A stretch of DNA of 17,118 nt from a bacterium (GCA_030655095.1 JAURWF010000048.1:1-17118); one strand, 5' to 3'. Shown: positions 1-7,378, numbered from the stretch's first letter. Numbers and translations are program-made. Notes: generated by a model not told the origin, from the letters alone.

Positions 1-588
1 AACAAGCCCTAAATTACTTTCATTACTAACAGTTAATTTAGAAATAGTTGTTGTTGCTAAAGTTGATGTCGCTGTAAAATTCCATTGGCCTGATATTATT
101 TCATTTTCTGCTAAAGTGGCGAGTTCTGATTCTGATTTGCCAGATAATTTTTTTGCCTCTAATGCTGTTGGAACAGATCCTATTTTTTTTCTTGGTGAAA
201 AAACTTCTTCGTATGTTCCATCACAACCAGGATCAAATTGAAGCTCTAAATATATTGATGATTGATTAAAATCTACAGATGATAAACTTTGATGAGTTCC
301 TAATAGCACCGAGAATAGACCGCTTGTTGTTGTTGCGTAGGAAGTAGAGGCTTTCCATTCTTCTGTCCAAAGTTCTGTTCCAGCAGTGGGAGCGTTCATC
401 ATTCTAAATTTCACACATTTCCCGCCATCAGCAATAGCAACATTAGAATTATTAGTTATCTTTCCTTGATAATTAATCTGCTCATTAAATGCAGCATTTG
501 TTTGTAAAATAAACGCACTAAATATCATTGCTGATACTAAAAAAATAGAAGCTGTTAATAACTTTAATTTTTTAAATTTTGATTTCAT
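1..588 (-). CDS. Secreted surface protein, N-terminal part (runs off left edge)
   Basis: The frame opens at an ATG (586-588) and stays open for 196 codons to the window edge, so the C-terminus is missing. The product starts with a Lys-rich n-region and a hydrophobic stretch (about residues 9-28), a Sec-type signal peptide. After it comes INYQGKI (38-44), then a Ser/Thr-rich domain with LFSVLLG (91-97), SVDFNQ and SPRKKIGSVPTALEAKKL (131-148). This order (NYQGK, GLFSVLLG, PRKK-GxVPxAxEA) is familiar from large surface or tail-fibre-like proteins common in Patescibacteria; that family link is from memory. Two Cys (58, 122) could form a disulfide. Its function is unknown beyond probable export. 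It lies downstream of the surface-protein run and may share its cell-envelope role. Confidence 0.75.
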   Translation of the reverse strand, partial: MKSKFKKLKLLTASIFLVSAMIFSAFILQTNAAFNEQINYQGKITNNSNVAIADGGKCVKFRMMNAPTAGTELWTEEWKASTSYATTTSGLFSVLLGTHQSLSSVDFNQSSIYLELQFDPGCDGTYEEVFSPRKKIGSVPTALEAKKLSGKSESELATLAENEIISGQWNFTATSTLATTTISKLTVSNESNLGLV

Positions 589-728
589 AATGTCCTTCAT
601 AAAAAATTATTAAAAATTATTTAAAAAACTGATTTTCTTAGTAAATCTAAAATTGTTTTTGCAATTTTTATTGACTCCTTAGCATCTGACTTTAACATTA
701 TTTCATAGAACGTAGCGTTATTCAACAT

Positions 729-805
729 TTATTTTGCATAAACCACTTTACCGTTATTAATTATATTTTTAACAAAAAAATCATCTAAATCTAATCTTTT
801 TTTTT
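729..805 (-). other. Out-of-frame C-terminal remnant of the nucleotidyltransferase
   Basis: Reading the coding strand one base out of register after the homopolymer gives RLDLDDFFVKNIINNGKV followed by VYAK and a TAA stop at 729-731. This resembles the usual C-terminal end of MNT-type nucleotidyltransferases (hydrophobic, then an NGKVVY-like end), so the 781-1053 gene originally ended here. Confidence 0.6.
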
Positions 806-1053
806 AATTCAAACGGCGTAAATACAATAATGTCTTTCGCAGTAAAAATTTTAGCTTTATTAGCAATTAAATTAACCTCATCAATTCTTTCGCCAAATTT
901 TTTCTGTGTTTTTTTAATAATAAACAAATCAATATCACTGTCATCTGTCGCCTTGCCCCAGACTAAACTACCAAAAAGAATAATTTTTTCCGGCTTATAT
1001 CTTTTACTAATTTCACTTGTTAATTTTTTTATATCTGCTTTAATATTTATCAT
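781..1053 (-). CDS. MNT-type minimal nucleotidyltransferase, frameshifted near its 3' end
   Basis: The 90-residue frame has the nucleotidyltransferase signature LFGSLVWGKATDDSDIDLFI: a GS helix start followed by DSDIDL, whose two Asp residues bind the metal. This is the small MNT family, usually found as the antitoxin or modifying half of MNT-HEPN pairs. The C-terminal end is abnormal. At a run of nine T (797-805; A on the coding strand) the frame shifts and ends in KKKIRFR. With eight bases instead of nine it would read on as KKRLDLDDFFVKNIINNGKV and finish at 729, which is the normal family ending. So this is either a recent pseudogene, a slippage site or a base-calling error. No HEPN partner with a recognisable RX4-6H motif is seen next to it. 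Confidence 0.75.
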   Translation of the reverse strand: MINIKADIKKLTSEISKRYKPEKIILFGSLVWGKATDDSDIDLFIIKKTQKKFGERIDEVNLIANKAKIFTAKDIIVFTPFELKKKIRFR

Positions 1054-1122
1054 ATCAACATATTATATTATCAAAACTTATCATATTTTTTCACATAACT
1101 TTAAAAAATCGCTCAAATTAAA

Positions 1123-1494
1123 TTAAATACCTAAAATAGAATTTCTTATTTTGCCTAATAACAATGCAAGTAAGTCTTTTACATTATTTTGCGCATCAAT
1201 CTCTGTTTTGCTGTTAACAAACTTTTGCCATTGGGCTAAAATTTCTTCATCGCCCAAATCTTTTGCCATATTTTCTAAACTCAACCTTGTCTCAAGATCA
1301 ACTTTTGTTTTTGTTTTTAATACATTTTCAATAAAAAATTCAGTAAATTCTAAAAGTTTCTCCTTATTTTTTTGAGGCTCTATAACAGCTTGAATTTGAT
1401 TATCTTCTTTTTGTAAATTAAAATATTTAACAGCAAAAAAAACATTACTAACCAACAAAAATATAATAATAATATAAGCAACTTGTTTTTTCAT
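1123..1494 (-). CDS. Small single-pass membrane protein, unknown function
   Basis: A 123-residue product with a Lys start, a hydrophobic segment at about residues 5-23 (AYIIIIFLLVSNVFFAV) and then a charged, probably helical domain (Lys/Glu-rich, with LETRLSLENMAKDLGDEEILAQW in the middle). There are no Cys residues and no catalytic motif I recognise. The hydrophobic segment is either an uncleaved anchor or a signal peptide without an obvious cleavage site, so the domain would face outward. It follows the large Pro-rich protein by 18 nt and is the last of five tightly spaced genes for exported proteins, so it probably acts with them at the cell surface. No family is assigned. Confidence 0.7.
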   Translation of the reverse strand: MKKQVAYIIIIFLLVSNVFFAVKYFNLQKEDNQIQAVIEPQKNKEKLLEFTEFFIENVLKTKTKVDLETRLSLENMAKDLGDEEILAQWQKFVNSKTEIDAQNNVKDLLALLLGKIRNSILGI

Positions 1495-1512
1495 ATTTTT
1501 GGTAATTTAATT

Positions 1513-3114
1513 TTAATTATTTATTTCTTCATTATTACTTTTTTCTTCATCCAATAGTTTTTCTTTCTTTCCTTTTCTATAAAGCCAATAAAATACAAGC
1601 ACGATAATTATAATAAGCAAAACTGCTGTCCAATTAGCAATTTTAAACCACTGATACTTTGCTTTTAATTCAACATTAATATGAACTCCACTCCCTGCTT
1701 TTACTTGAAATGGCTCTCCTTGATAAGCAAGATATTCAGGCGCTTCAACTTTTAAATAATAAAATCCTTTTGGCACTAAAAATGCGTAAGTGCCTCTAAT
1801 GTCGGTAATTTGAGAATTTTTTTGATTATACTGTTTAGCTGGCCATAATTCATATTTATCTGTCTTTGAATTCAGCCAATAAATAGCGACTGTGGCTCCT
1901 GGAATACGGGTTTCTCTTTTACCTTTTCTTTCATAAATATATCCTTCAGGATCAATAACAGTAATTAATTTAATTACTCTATTGCCCAATTTAGAATCTT
2001 TGTAATTCATTACTGTGGTGATTTCGTATTCACCAACAACTGTTGGCGCTTTAATTTCTGCTGTATAAATACCATCTTTATCTGGATCAGTATATTCAAA
2101 CTCCCTTTTTTCTTCAGCTCCAGACTGCTCTTTTTGAGCTGCAGCAAAAGCTGGATTAACAAAAATTAAAGAAGAAAAAAAACTATTAAACGAAAATTTT
2201 TCTGCTTTAGGCAAAAAAGCCATTGATTTAAAATTCACATAACCTTTTACGCTTTCTGTCGGCTCTCCCACTTTAACTGCTAATTGTAAAGATTTGCCAG
2301 ATATAGTACTAATTTTTTGTTGAAGTTGCCCTTCTTTATTAATAGTCAAAATAGAATTAAAATCAATTGATTCACCACCAGCTCTAGCAAAAACTACTTC
2401 AGAAGGCAATTGCTGTTTTGCCTCCAATGACATTTCTGCTATTGGAATAACTACGTCAGTTCCAGCTCTTTCTGCTAATCCAGGCAACACTAATTCAATA
2501 TTTTGTAATTTTTCAATATCAGAAATTTGACTAAATCCTATTTCTTTAAAAACTGCTTCTAATCCTGGAAATTTTTCAACAATACTTTCAATCTCTTTTG
2601 ATACTTGAACTAAATCAATTTTACTGATTGGTTCAGATGGCAATAACTCCCATTCGTCGTCAAAAACAGTAATATCTTCCACTAACACTACTTTTTCAGC
2701 AGGAACTTCAATGGACACAATTTCAGCAGGTTTCTGCTCTAAAAATTTTGGAATTAAAGGTTTTAAAACTTCTAATACTTTTTCAATAATTGTAGGTTTT
2801 GGCTGTTCTACTGGTTTTTCAACAGGTGGCACAACCTCAACAGGAGGCACAATTTCTGCTGGCGGAGTTGGTGGAGGTGGAAGTGGCGGAGGTGGAGTTG
2901 GTATTATAACTCCACTTGATGGACAATCTGTTGGACAATTAAGGCTATCTTCATTTCTATATAACTCACAAATTCCATTAACATTGCAAACTGATTCACC
3001 AACAACTCCCTGATTAACATTAATAATATCAGAAACAGCCAAAGCTAAATTTACTTGACTTAAAAGAAAAAACACTATTAATATTATATAAAATTTTTTA
3101 AAATTATTAGTCAT
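1513..3114 (-). CDS. Large Pro-rich surface protein with C-terminal carboxypeptidase-regulatory-like domain and membrane anchor
   Basis: 533 residues. A signal peptide (about 1-26, ending ALA) is followed by a Cys motif with C43, C49, C60 and C64 (the CxxDSLNCPTDC pattern seen in many archaeal and Patescibacteria surface proteins). Residues 70-107 form a Pro-rich linker. A central region of about 110-330 has no clear relatives that I can name. A YTDPDKDGIYTAEI element (about 340-353) introduces a beta-rich part. At about 390-480 lies a DPEGYIYE...IPGATVAIY...DIRGTYAFLVPKGFYYLKV segment typical of carboxypeptidase-regulatory-like (CarboxypepD_reg/SdrD-like) beta-sandwich domains. A hydrophobic helix (about 495-515) and a basic/acidic tail (RKGKKEK) anchor it in the membrane. 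It starts 9 nt after the preceding gene. The likely role is a cell-surface structural or adhesive protein. Confidence 0.8.
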   Translation of the reverse strand: MTNNFKKFYIILIVFFLLSQVNLALAVSDIINVNQGVVGESVCNVNGICELYRNEDSLNCPTDCPSSGVIIPTPPPPLPPPPTPPAEIVPPVEVVPPVEKPVEQPKPTIIEKVLEVLKPLIPKFLEQKPAEIVSIEVPAEKVVLVEDITVFDDEWELLPSEPISKIDLVQVSKEIESIVEKFPGLEAVFKEIGFSQISDIEKLQNIELVLPGLAERAGTDVVIPIAEMSLEAKQQLPSEVVFARAGGESIDFNSILTINKEGQLQQKISTISGKSLQLAVKVGEPTESVKGYVNFKSMAFLPKAEKFSFNSFFSSLIFVNPAFAAAQKEQSGAEEKREFEYTDPDKDGIYTAEIKAPTVVGEYEITTVMNYKDSKLGNRVIKLITVIDPEGYIYERKGKRETRIPGATVAIYWLNSKTDKYELWPAKQYNQKNSQITDIRGTYAFLVPKGFYYLKVEAPEYLAYQGEPFQVKAGSGVHINVELKAKYQWFKIANWTAVLLIIIIVLVFYWLYRKGKKEKLLDEEKSNNEEINN

Positions 3115-3123
3115 TTTTATAGT

Positions 3124-3879
3124 TTAGTTAGCAATAACGGTTGCTGTAATTATTGCTTGATATGTGCCTTCAATTTGTAAATGAGAATTTCCTGATTCTG
3201 CTCGAAATTTTACATTGGTAGCTGTACCGGAAGGATGGTTTGGAACAAAAGATTGCGCAACAGTTTCATCTGAAGTCAAGAAATTATACCAACATTTATC
3301 AACAGTATCTAAAATACCGACATTACAAGACGAACCATTGTCTTTATATTTTTGAATAATGTCATTACCTTCGGGAGTAAATCCAAATTCTGAACCAGTG
3401 CTAATAACAGACCAATTGTAATCGGGGGTGCTACTAGCAATTAAAGTATAATCTAAAAAACTATTAGAACCTGATTGAAGAGCTGGAGAAGAGCTAGCTT
3501 TAATTGAAAGAGTATATCCAGCAGGATTATCAGTAAGAATAGTCCAAGCAGTTGATCCATTGCCAGTTCCGCCACTTATTCCACCGATTGCCGGAGACAT
3601 TGTTACGTCAGTTGGTGTAGAAACTGAAATATAAGTTTCTTGCATTTGTTGATAACCTGCTTTTAATTTATAGGTAGCGCTAGCACCCTCTCCCGTGGCA
3701 ATCTCGCCAACAGAAGAATCTTCCTTATAATTAGCTGAACTTTCTAAACCTCCGCTAGAGTCAACTGAGTCTGATTGAATCCTATAATTTCCGCTAGACG
3801 CAACATAAGCAAGAACAGGATAAGTTCCTACAAAAAAACAACAAATAATAATGGTAAAAAAAATATTTTTGAAATTCAT
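3124..3879 (-). CDS. Secreted surface protein, WxL-like; paralogue of the 4962-5648 product
   Basis: 251 residues with a signal peptide (about 1-24). Residues about 28-78 carry the SGNYRIQSDS...SSANYKEDSSVGEIATG...YKLKAGYQQM segment, a module I know from Patescibacteria secreted proteins. The rest (about 83-251) aligns closely with the product at 4962-5648. Shared elements are DVxMSxAIxGIxG, STxWTxxTxNxxG, SSPA, TPDYxWS, EFGxT, KxKD, a Cys pair ending in CWYN, VKFxxES and a C-terminal EGxYxAxIT. The WTI/WTV segment and beta-rich make-up recall WxL surface proteins of Firmicutes, but this is a resemblance, not a proven match. A DUF916-like gene lies 12 nt upstream, the usual partner of WxL proteins. 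Confidence 0.75.
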   Translation of the reverse strand: MNFKNIFFTIIICCFFVGTYPVLAYVASSGNYRIQSDSVDSSGGLESSANYKEDSSVGEIATGEGASATYKLKAGYQQMQETYISVSTPTDVTMSPAIGGISGGTGNGSTAWTILTDNPAGYTLSIKASSSPALQSGSNSFLDYTLIASSTPDYNWSVISTGSEFGFTPEGNDIIQKYKDNGSSCNVGILDTVDKCWYNFLTSDETVAQSFVPNHPSGTATNVKFRAESGNSHLQIEGTYQAIITATVIAN

Positions 3880-3891
3880 TTTAATTTTAGC

Positions 3892-4878
3892 TTAATTTTT
3901 ATCTTTTACATTTTTATCTTTTACCTTTATTTCAAAATGACCAATAACCCATTTAAAAAACCAGACAATTAAAAACAAAGAAGTTAAACCAACCAAAATA
4001 ATTCTCCATGGAATAACCCAAAAATCAATTGATTTTTGATCAACAATATCTTGATAGCCACGATTAATTGAAACTGAAGCTGTATATCTGCCAAAAAGCC
4101 ACTCTGAATTCCATTTTACTTCTCTTAATCTTAAAGAATCTGGTAAAACATACCAAGGGTCTAAATTTATTTCACCAATTTTTTTATTAAAAAAGTTTTT
4201 TATCTCAACTACTCCATAAGGAAGTAGATGAATGTTTCCGTTATTTTCAAATAATAACTCAAAAGAGACTGGTGATTTTTCATAAAACATTTTTGTTGTT
4301 TTTATTTCTTTGAAAAATCCATCCTCAATAACATCTCCTTTCACTCTTATAAAAAAAAGCGCCCCCAAACGACTGTTTAAAGAAATCTGACCAGTTGCTT
4401 TTTCTTTTTCAAATTTTGCATCCTCTCCATAAGGACTAGAAGTGACTAAAATTGACCCATAACGACCACCTGGCTCAGCATCTTCAGGAATAGAAATCTC
4501 AATCGGCAAAATCATCCTTTGCCCGTGCATTAAAGTAAATTTAGTTAATTCCGGTTTTAAATAATTTTTTAATGATTTAGGACTTTCTTTCTCTCCATAA
4601 AATACTACTGTCTGCTTTGGATCGCGCGAACCACTAAAGTCTTCAATGTTAATTTGAAAATCCATTGTCTTTCCAATCCTATTAGTAATCATCAATTCTT
4701 TAGTAGCTTTCTCGCCGGGGCTTAACCATAATTCAACTTTTCCAGGACCTAAAACAAAATCACTTTTCACGGGCACATCTTTAATATCTTCAATTACTGG
4801 GGTAGCCAAAACTGGTTTTAAATTAAAACCAAAAAAAATTATTCCTAACGCTAAAATTAAAAAATTTATTTTTTTCAT
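3892..4878 (-). CDS. DUF916-like (WxL-interacting type) membrane-anchored surface protein
   Basis: 328 residues. A signal peptide (about 1-25) is followed by GPGKVELWLSPGEKATKELMITNRIGKTMDF (about 44-74), a beta-sandwich start typical of DUF916/WxL-interacting-type proteins. Then come a long Ig-like stretch with PIEISIPEDAEPGGRYGSILV and a second beta domain (about 195-285). A C-terminal membrane helix (RIILVGLTSLFLIVWFFKWVI) ends in a short Lys-rich cytoplasmic tail with a duplicated VKDKN. In Firmicutes such proteins bridge WxL proteins and the wall. Here the gene lies between two WxL-like paralogues, which supports the same kind of partnership. An unusually strong hairpin ends 8 nt before the start codon, leaving no visible Shine-Dalgarno. 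Confidence 0.7.
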   Translation of the reverse strand: MKKINFLILALGIIFFGFNLKPVLATPVIEDIKDVPVKSDFVLGPGKVELWLSPGEKATKELMITNRIGKTMDFQINIEDFSGSRDPKQTVVFYGEKESPKSLKNYLKPELTKFTLMHGQRMILPIEISIPEDAEPGGRYGSILVTSSPYGEDAKFEKEKATGQISLNSRLGALFFIRVKGDVIEDGFFKEIKTTKMFYEKSPVSFELLFENNGNIHLLPYGVVEIKNFFNKKIGEINLDPWYVLPDSLRLREVKWNSEWLFGRYTASVSINRGYQDIVDQKSIDFWVIPWRIILVGLTSLFLIVWFFKWVIGHFEIKVKDKNVKDKN

Positions 4879-4886
4879 CTTTTTGT

Positions 4887-4944
4887 GGGTCTACTACTGA
4901 TTAGTTTTGTCTAATAATAAACAAAACTAATCAGTAGTAGACCC
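4887..4944. repeat. Perfect 24-bp inverted repeat between two surface-protein genes
   Basis: The left arm 4887-4910 (starts gggtctactactgatt) is the exact reverse complement of the right arm 4921-4944, around a 10-nt loop ctaataataa. On the coding (minus) strand it lies 17 nt after the stop of the 4962-5648 gene and 8 nt before the ATG at 4878. No run of T follows on either strand, so it is not a canonical intrinsic terminator. It could end or stabilise the upstream message, or mask the downstream start; I cannot tell which. Confidence 0.85.
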
Positions 4945-4961
4945 TTGCAACCAAAAATTAT

Positions 4962-5648
4962 TTAGTTCTGAGTTGCCGTGACAGTAATGTCAGCGACATA
5001 AGCACCCTCCTTTAAGTACTTTGCATTTGATTCTGTATTAAACTTCACTTTTTCAATTTCTCCTGTTACAGAAGTATCGGAAGTTCTATTGATAATTGTC
5101 TCTGCGGTAGTGCTAACATTATACCAGCAACTATTAGCAGTATTACCAACTCCTGTGCCACAAATAGTTCCATCGTCTTTAAATTTTGCTATTGTATCAG
5201 CAGCTGTTGCTGGTTCAACAGTATAACCAAATTCTGCCTGACTTGATGCAGGAGAAGACCAAGCGTAATCAGGAGTGCCTGCAGTAACTGGAGAATAATC
5301 ACTAAAATTCCAAGTGCTATCCAATCTCATTGCAGGGGAAGTACTTGCATTTGAAACCATTGTTAAATTAAAACCAGTTGTATTACTAGTAATAACTGTC
5401 CAAGTTGTAGACCCTGTCCTAGGATTTCCTGCATTTCCAGTTATACCAAGAATAGCTCCGGACATTATCACATCAGGCGCAGCTGTAATACTAAGCTCTG
5501 AAGTAACATCTTGAGTAGCAGTGATTGAATCACTATAAGGGCCTGCACCAGGACCACCTGCTGCACCTGCTAATGATGGCTCAAAAAACATATAGCCTCC
5601 CATTGCTAATAAACTAACAATTGCGAACATACTAATTATTTGTTTCAT
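4962..5648 (-). CDS. Secreted WxL-like surface protein, first gene of the surface operon
   Basis: 228 residues. A signal peptide (about 1-29, ending SLAGAA) leads into a Gly-rich linker and a Ser/Thr-rich beta domain without transmembrane helices. It matches the C-terminal two thirds of the 3124-3879 product over its whole mature length: DVIMSGAILGITG, STTWTVITSNTTGFNL, SPAM, TPDYAWS, EFGYTVE, ICGTG...SCWYN, VKFNTES, EGAYVADITVTA. The Cys pair (about 180 and 191) is conserved between the two and probably forms a disulfide. It is the promoter-proximal gene, followed by a strong hairpin, an arrangement that would let it be made in excess over the anchor proteins downstream (inference). Probable role: an abundant cell-surface subunit. 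Confidence 0.75.
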   Translation of the reverse strand: MKQIISMFAIVSLLAMGGYMFFEPSLAGAAGGPGAGPYSDSITATQDVTSELSITAAPDVIMSGAILGITGNAGNPRTGSTTWTVITSNTTGFNLTMVSNASTSPAMRLDSTWNFSDYSPVTAGTPDYAWSSPASSQAEFGYTVEPATAADTIAKFKDDGTICGTGVGNTANSCWYNVSTTAETIINRTSDTSVTGEIEKVKFNTESNAKYLKEGAYVADITVTATQN

Positions 5649-5768
5649 ATTTTTTATTTTATTTTATTTTATTTACTTTATTATTATTCCTCGACCTTTT
5701 TGGTAGAATAATTTCTATTTTTTAAATTAGAATAAAAATTAAATAAAAAATTAATTTTTATTATTTTA

Positions 5769-5777
5769 ATTATAACA
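5769..5777 (-). promoter_or_regulatory. Extended -10 promoter element (TGTTATAAT) for the surface-protein operon
   Basis: On the minus strand this reads TGTTATAAT, a perfect extended -10 box. The hexamer 17 bp upstream is a poor -35, which is tolerated with an extended -10. Transcription would start near 5762, giving a leader of about 110 nt before the ATG at 5648. Confidence 0.4.
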
Positions 5778-5973
5778 CAATTTTACTTTCTTTTGTACTA
5801 CTTACTTTATTTTTTTTAATTAAATAAAAACATTATATAAAATATGCAATAACAGCTCATTATCTTATTTATTTAAAAATAAATTAAATACAAATACAAA
5901 TAAAAATAAAAAATTATTCAAAGTTATCCACACTATAAGGGATTATTACTAAATAAATTTATTACTAAAACAT

Positions 5974-6002
5974 AAAAAATCCCGACAAATGTCGAGATTT
6001 TT
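5974..6002 (-). terminator. Intrinsic terminator downstream of tRNA-His
   Basis: On the minus strand a hairpin (AAAAATC/GATTTTT outer 7 bp, one mismatch, CGACA/TGTCG inner 5 bp, 2-nt loop) ends in a run of T. It lies about 40 nt after the tRNA-His 3' end and would also work on the other strand because the arms are A/T-flanked. Confidence 0.65.
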
Positions 6003-6043
6003 AAAAATTAGATATCTAATTTTTTTGTTAAACCTAAAACCCA

Positions 6044-6119
6044 TGGGGTGGCTACTGGGAATCGAACCCAGTTCATCGGGACCACAACCCGATGTACTAA
6101 CCGTTGTACTATAGCCACC
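6044..6119 (-). tRNA. tRNA-His (anticodon GTG), CCA encoded
   Basis: The minus strand folds as a full cloverleaf. The acceptor GTGGCTA pairs with TAGCCAC, and an extra 5' G (position -1) pairs with C73, the hallmark of tRNA-His. The anticodon loop is TTGTGGT (anticodon GTG) and the T arm contains GGTTCGATTCC. The 3' CCA (6044-6046) is encoded. Confidence 0.95.
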
Positions 6120-6182
6120 ATAATTCAATTTTCAATTTTTAATTTTCAATTTTTAAACAATATTCTAATTTTATAATAACTT

Positions 6183-6719
6183 CTAAACAACTTTATAAAA
6201 ATAAATACTACCCTTTTCTGATTGAATAACTTTTGTTGTATTAAGACCATGAAGAGGAAATCTATAGCTTACAATAACTGCTCCTGATTTACATTCTTTA
6301 TTAAATTTCTCTTTTAATTTTTCCATCATATCAACATTAAGATAGCAATAAATTAAATCTGCATCACTTAAATTGACTTTAAATAAATTTTTTCTAATAA
6401 TTTTAATATTTTTACCAGATATTGCTATTTGTATACGAGCTAAAAAATATGGCCAAAAATCATTTTCAATTCCAATTGCTTCTACTTTAGGAAATTTATC
6501 GCAAATAGCACGCAAAAATCCAGCATAACCACAACCTAATTCATAGACTTTATCTCCTGGTTGCAAATCTATCTCTGCTAAAATCTTGTTTATAATTTGT
6601 GGCTGAGCAGAAATAAAAGGTGCAAAACCAAGAAAAATTATATTAAACAATTGTAAGGCCAAAAAAACAACAACAAAAAATAAAATTGCAAGAATAATCA
6701 ATAAAATTATTGAATACAT
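6183..6719 (-). CDS. Membrane-anchored class I SAM-dependent methyltransferase
   Basis: From the ATG at 6719 the product has 178 residues: an N-terminal hydrophobic helix (MYSIILLIILAILFFVVVF), then a Rossmann-type domain with motif I VYELGCGYAGF, an acidic IEND end of the second strand (ribose binding) and DLIYCYLNVD near motif IV. The substrate cannot be named. The frame can be extended upstream to a TTG at 6779, but those 20 codons lie almost wholly inside a palindromic repeat (6735-6783), so I prefer the ATG, which begins the membrane helix directly. The gene sits between tRNA-Arg and tRNA-His on the same strand and is probably co-transcribed with both. Confidence 0.75.
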   Translation of the reverse strand: MYSIILLIILAILFFVVVFLALQLFNIIFLGFAPFISAQPQIINKILAEIDLQPGDKVYELGCGYAGFLRAICDKFPKVEAIGIENDFWPYFLARIQIAISGKNIKIIRKNLFKVNLSDADLIYCYLNVDMMEKLKEKFNKECKSGAVIVSYRFPLHGLNTTKVIQSEKGSIYFYKVV

Positions 6720-6734
6720 AAATTTTAAAATTAT

Positions 6735-6783
6735 GGGTCTGTCGCCGAATATTCTTTCGAGTATAAAATTCGGCGACAAACCC
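6735..6783. repeat. Palindromic element (16-bp stem) over the methyltransferase 5' end
   Basis: gggtct + gtcgccgaat (6735-6750) pairs with attcggcgac + aaaccc (6768-6783) with one mismatch, around a 17-nt loop attctttcgagtataaa. A diverged left-half copy lies at 13346-13381, so this is a dispersed element and not a gene-specific structure. Confidence 0.8.
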
Positions 6784-6789
6784 TAAATG

Positions 6790-6861
6790 TGCGCCCAGTA
6801 GGAATCGGACCTACATATCCAGCTTAGAAGGCTAGTGTTCTATCCATTAAACTATAGGCGC
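6790..6861 (-). tRNA. tRNA-Arg (anticodon TCT)
   Basis: The minus strand forms a cloverleaf. The acceptor GCGCCTA pairs with TGGGCGC (one T-G pair), the discriminator base is A, the anticodon loop CTTCTAA contains TCT, and the T loop region is GGTCCGATTCC. CCA is not encoded (CAT follows), unlike the neighbouring tRNA-His. It reads AGA codons, which are frequent in this AT-rich sequence. Confidence 0.93.
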
Positions 6862-6874
6862 AATAAAGATATTT

Positions 6875-6954
6875 ATCTAACAAAATCGGGCACCCGCAAG
6901 GAGTGCCCCTACAAATCTAACAAAATCGGGCACCCGCAAGGGGTGCCCCTACAA
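6875..6954 (-). repeat. 40-nt hairpin unit in exact tandem (2 copies), terminator-like after rpsP
   Basis: Units 6875-6914 and 6915-6954 differ at one base (6902 a, 6942 g). Each carries an 8-bp GC-rich hairpin gggcaccc/gggtgccc with loop gcaag; the base change weakens one stem in unit 1. On the minus strand each hairpin is followed by GATTTTGTT, so the pair can act as tandem intrinsic terminators for rpsP, 20 nt after its stop. The core is a widespread bacterial dispersed repeat type (recognised from memory). Confidence 0.75.
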
Positions 6955-6973
6955 TATTTTTATTTCAATATTT

Positions 6974-7270
6974 TTATTTTGTTTCTGCCTTAACTTTCTT
7001 TTTTGTTCCTGGCTTTGAAGCAACTACTTTTTTACCTTCAATAATAGCCTTTTCTAACAAAAGATTATTAACAGTTGATGACATTTGAGCGCCTTTACTT
7101 ATCCAATATTTAATTCTTTCGCCTTTCGCCTGCAACTCTTTACTATGCGGATTATATGAACCAAGAGTTTCTAATGCAGGAGCACGAGTATCTCTGCTTT
7201 TTTCTGAAATTATTAAACGATACATTGGCTTATTTTTTTTACCAATTCTAAAAAGTCTGATAATCAACAT
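6974..7270 (-). CDS. rpsP: 30S ribosomal protein S16
   Basis: 98 residues, a normal length for S16 plus a short basic tail. The start MLIIRLFRIGKKNKPMYRLIIS is the S16 signature (IRL-R-G-KK-P-YRIV), followed by DTRAPALETLGSYNP and a YWISKGAQMSSTVNNLL helix. It is a structural protein of the small ribosomal subunit, bound to 16S rRNA. The gene has its own predicted promoter (7379-7407) and is followed by tandem hairpins, so it is likely an independent transcript that may read through into tRNA-Arg. The usual rpsP neighbours (rimM, trmD, rplS) are absent. Confidence 0.95.
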   Translation of the reverse strand: MLIIRLFRIGKKNKPMYRLIISEKSRDTRAPALETLGSYNPHSKELQAKGERIKYWISKGAQMSSTVNNLLLEKAIIEGKKVVASKPGTKKKVKAETK

Positions 7271-7378
7271 AAATTATTAATTTACCCTATAAAATACTTG
7301 CTATTTATAAGGGCTAGTTTTAATTATTAGTTTATTTAAATAGTCTATTTGAGCACAATAGACGGTTTATTTATTTTG

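Larger units (their letters stand above)
5649..6043. other. 395-bp gene-free region: surface-operon leader/promoter and tRNA terminator
   Basis: No open frame here has coding character; the sequence is almost entirely A/T, with homopolymer runs and an AAAAT-type repeat (about 5650-5672) just before the surface-operon start. It holds an extended -10 box (5769-5777) and an intrinsic terminator (5974-6002). Between about 5800 and 5970 I see nothing else. Confidence 0.6.

Noticed and set aside
621..728. 35-codon minus-strand frame starting right after the restored nucleotidyltransferase end (possible HEPN partner)
   Set aside because: Too short for a HEPN domain, has no RX4-6H motif and no clear ribosome binding site; more likely non-coding.
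830..1126. Plus-strand open frame opposite the nucleotidyltransferase
   Set aside because: Antisense to a recognisable conserved domain; composition is the mirror of the real gene.
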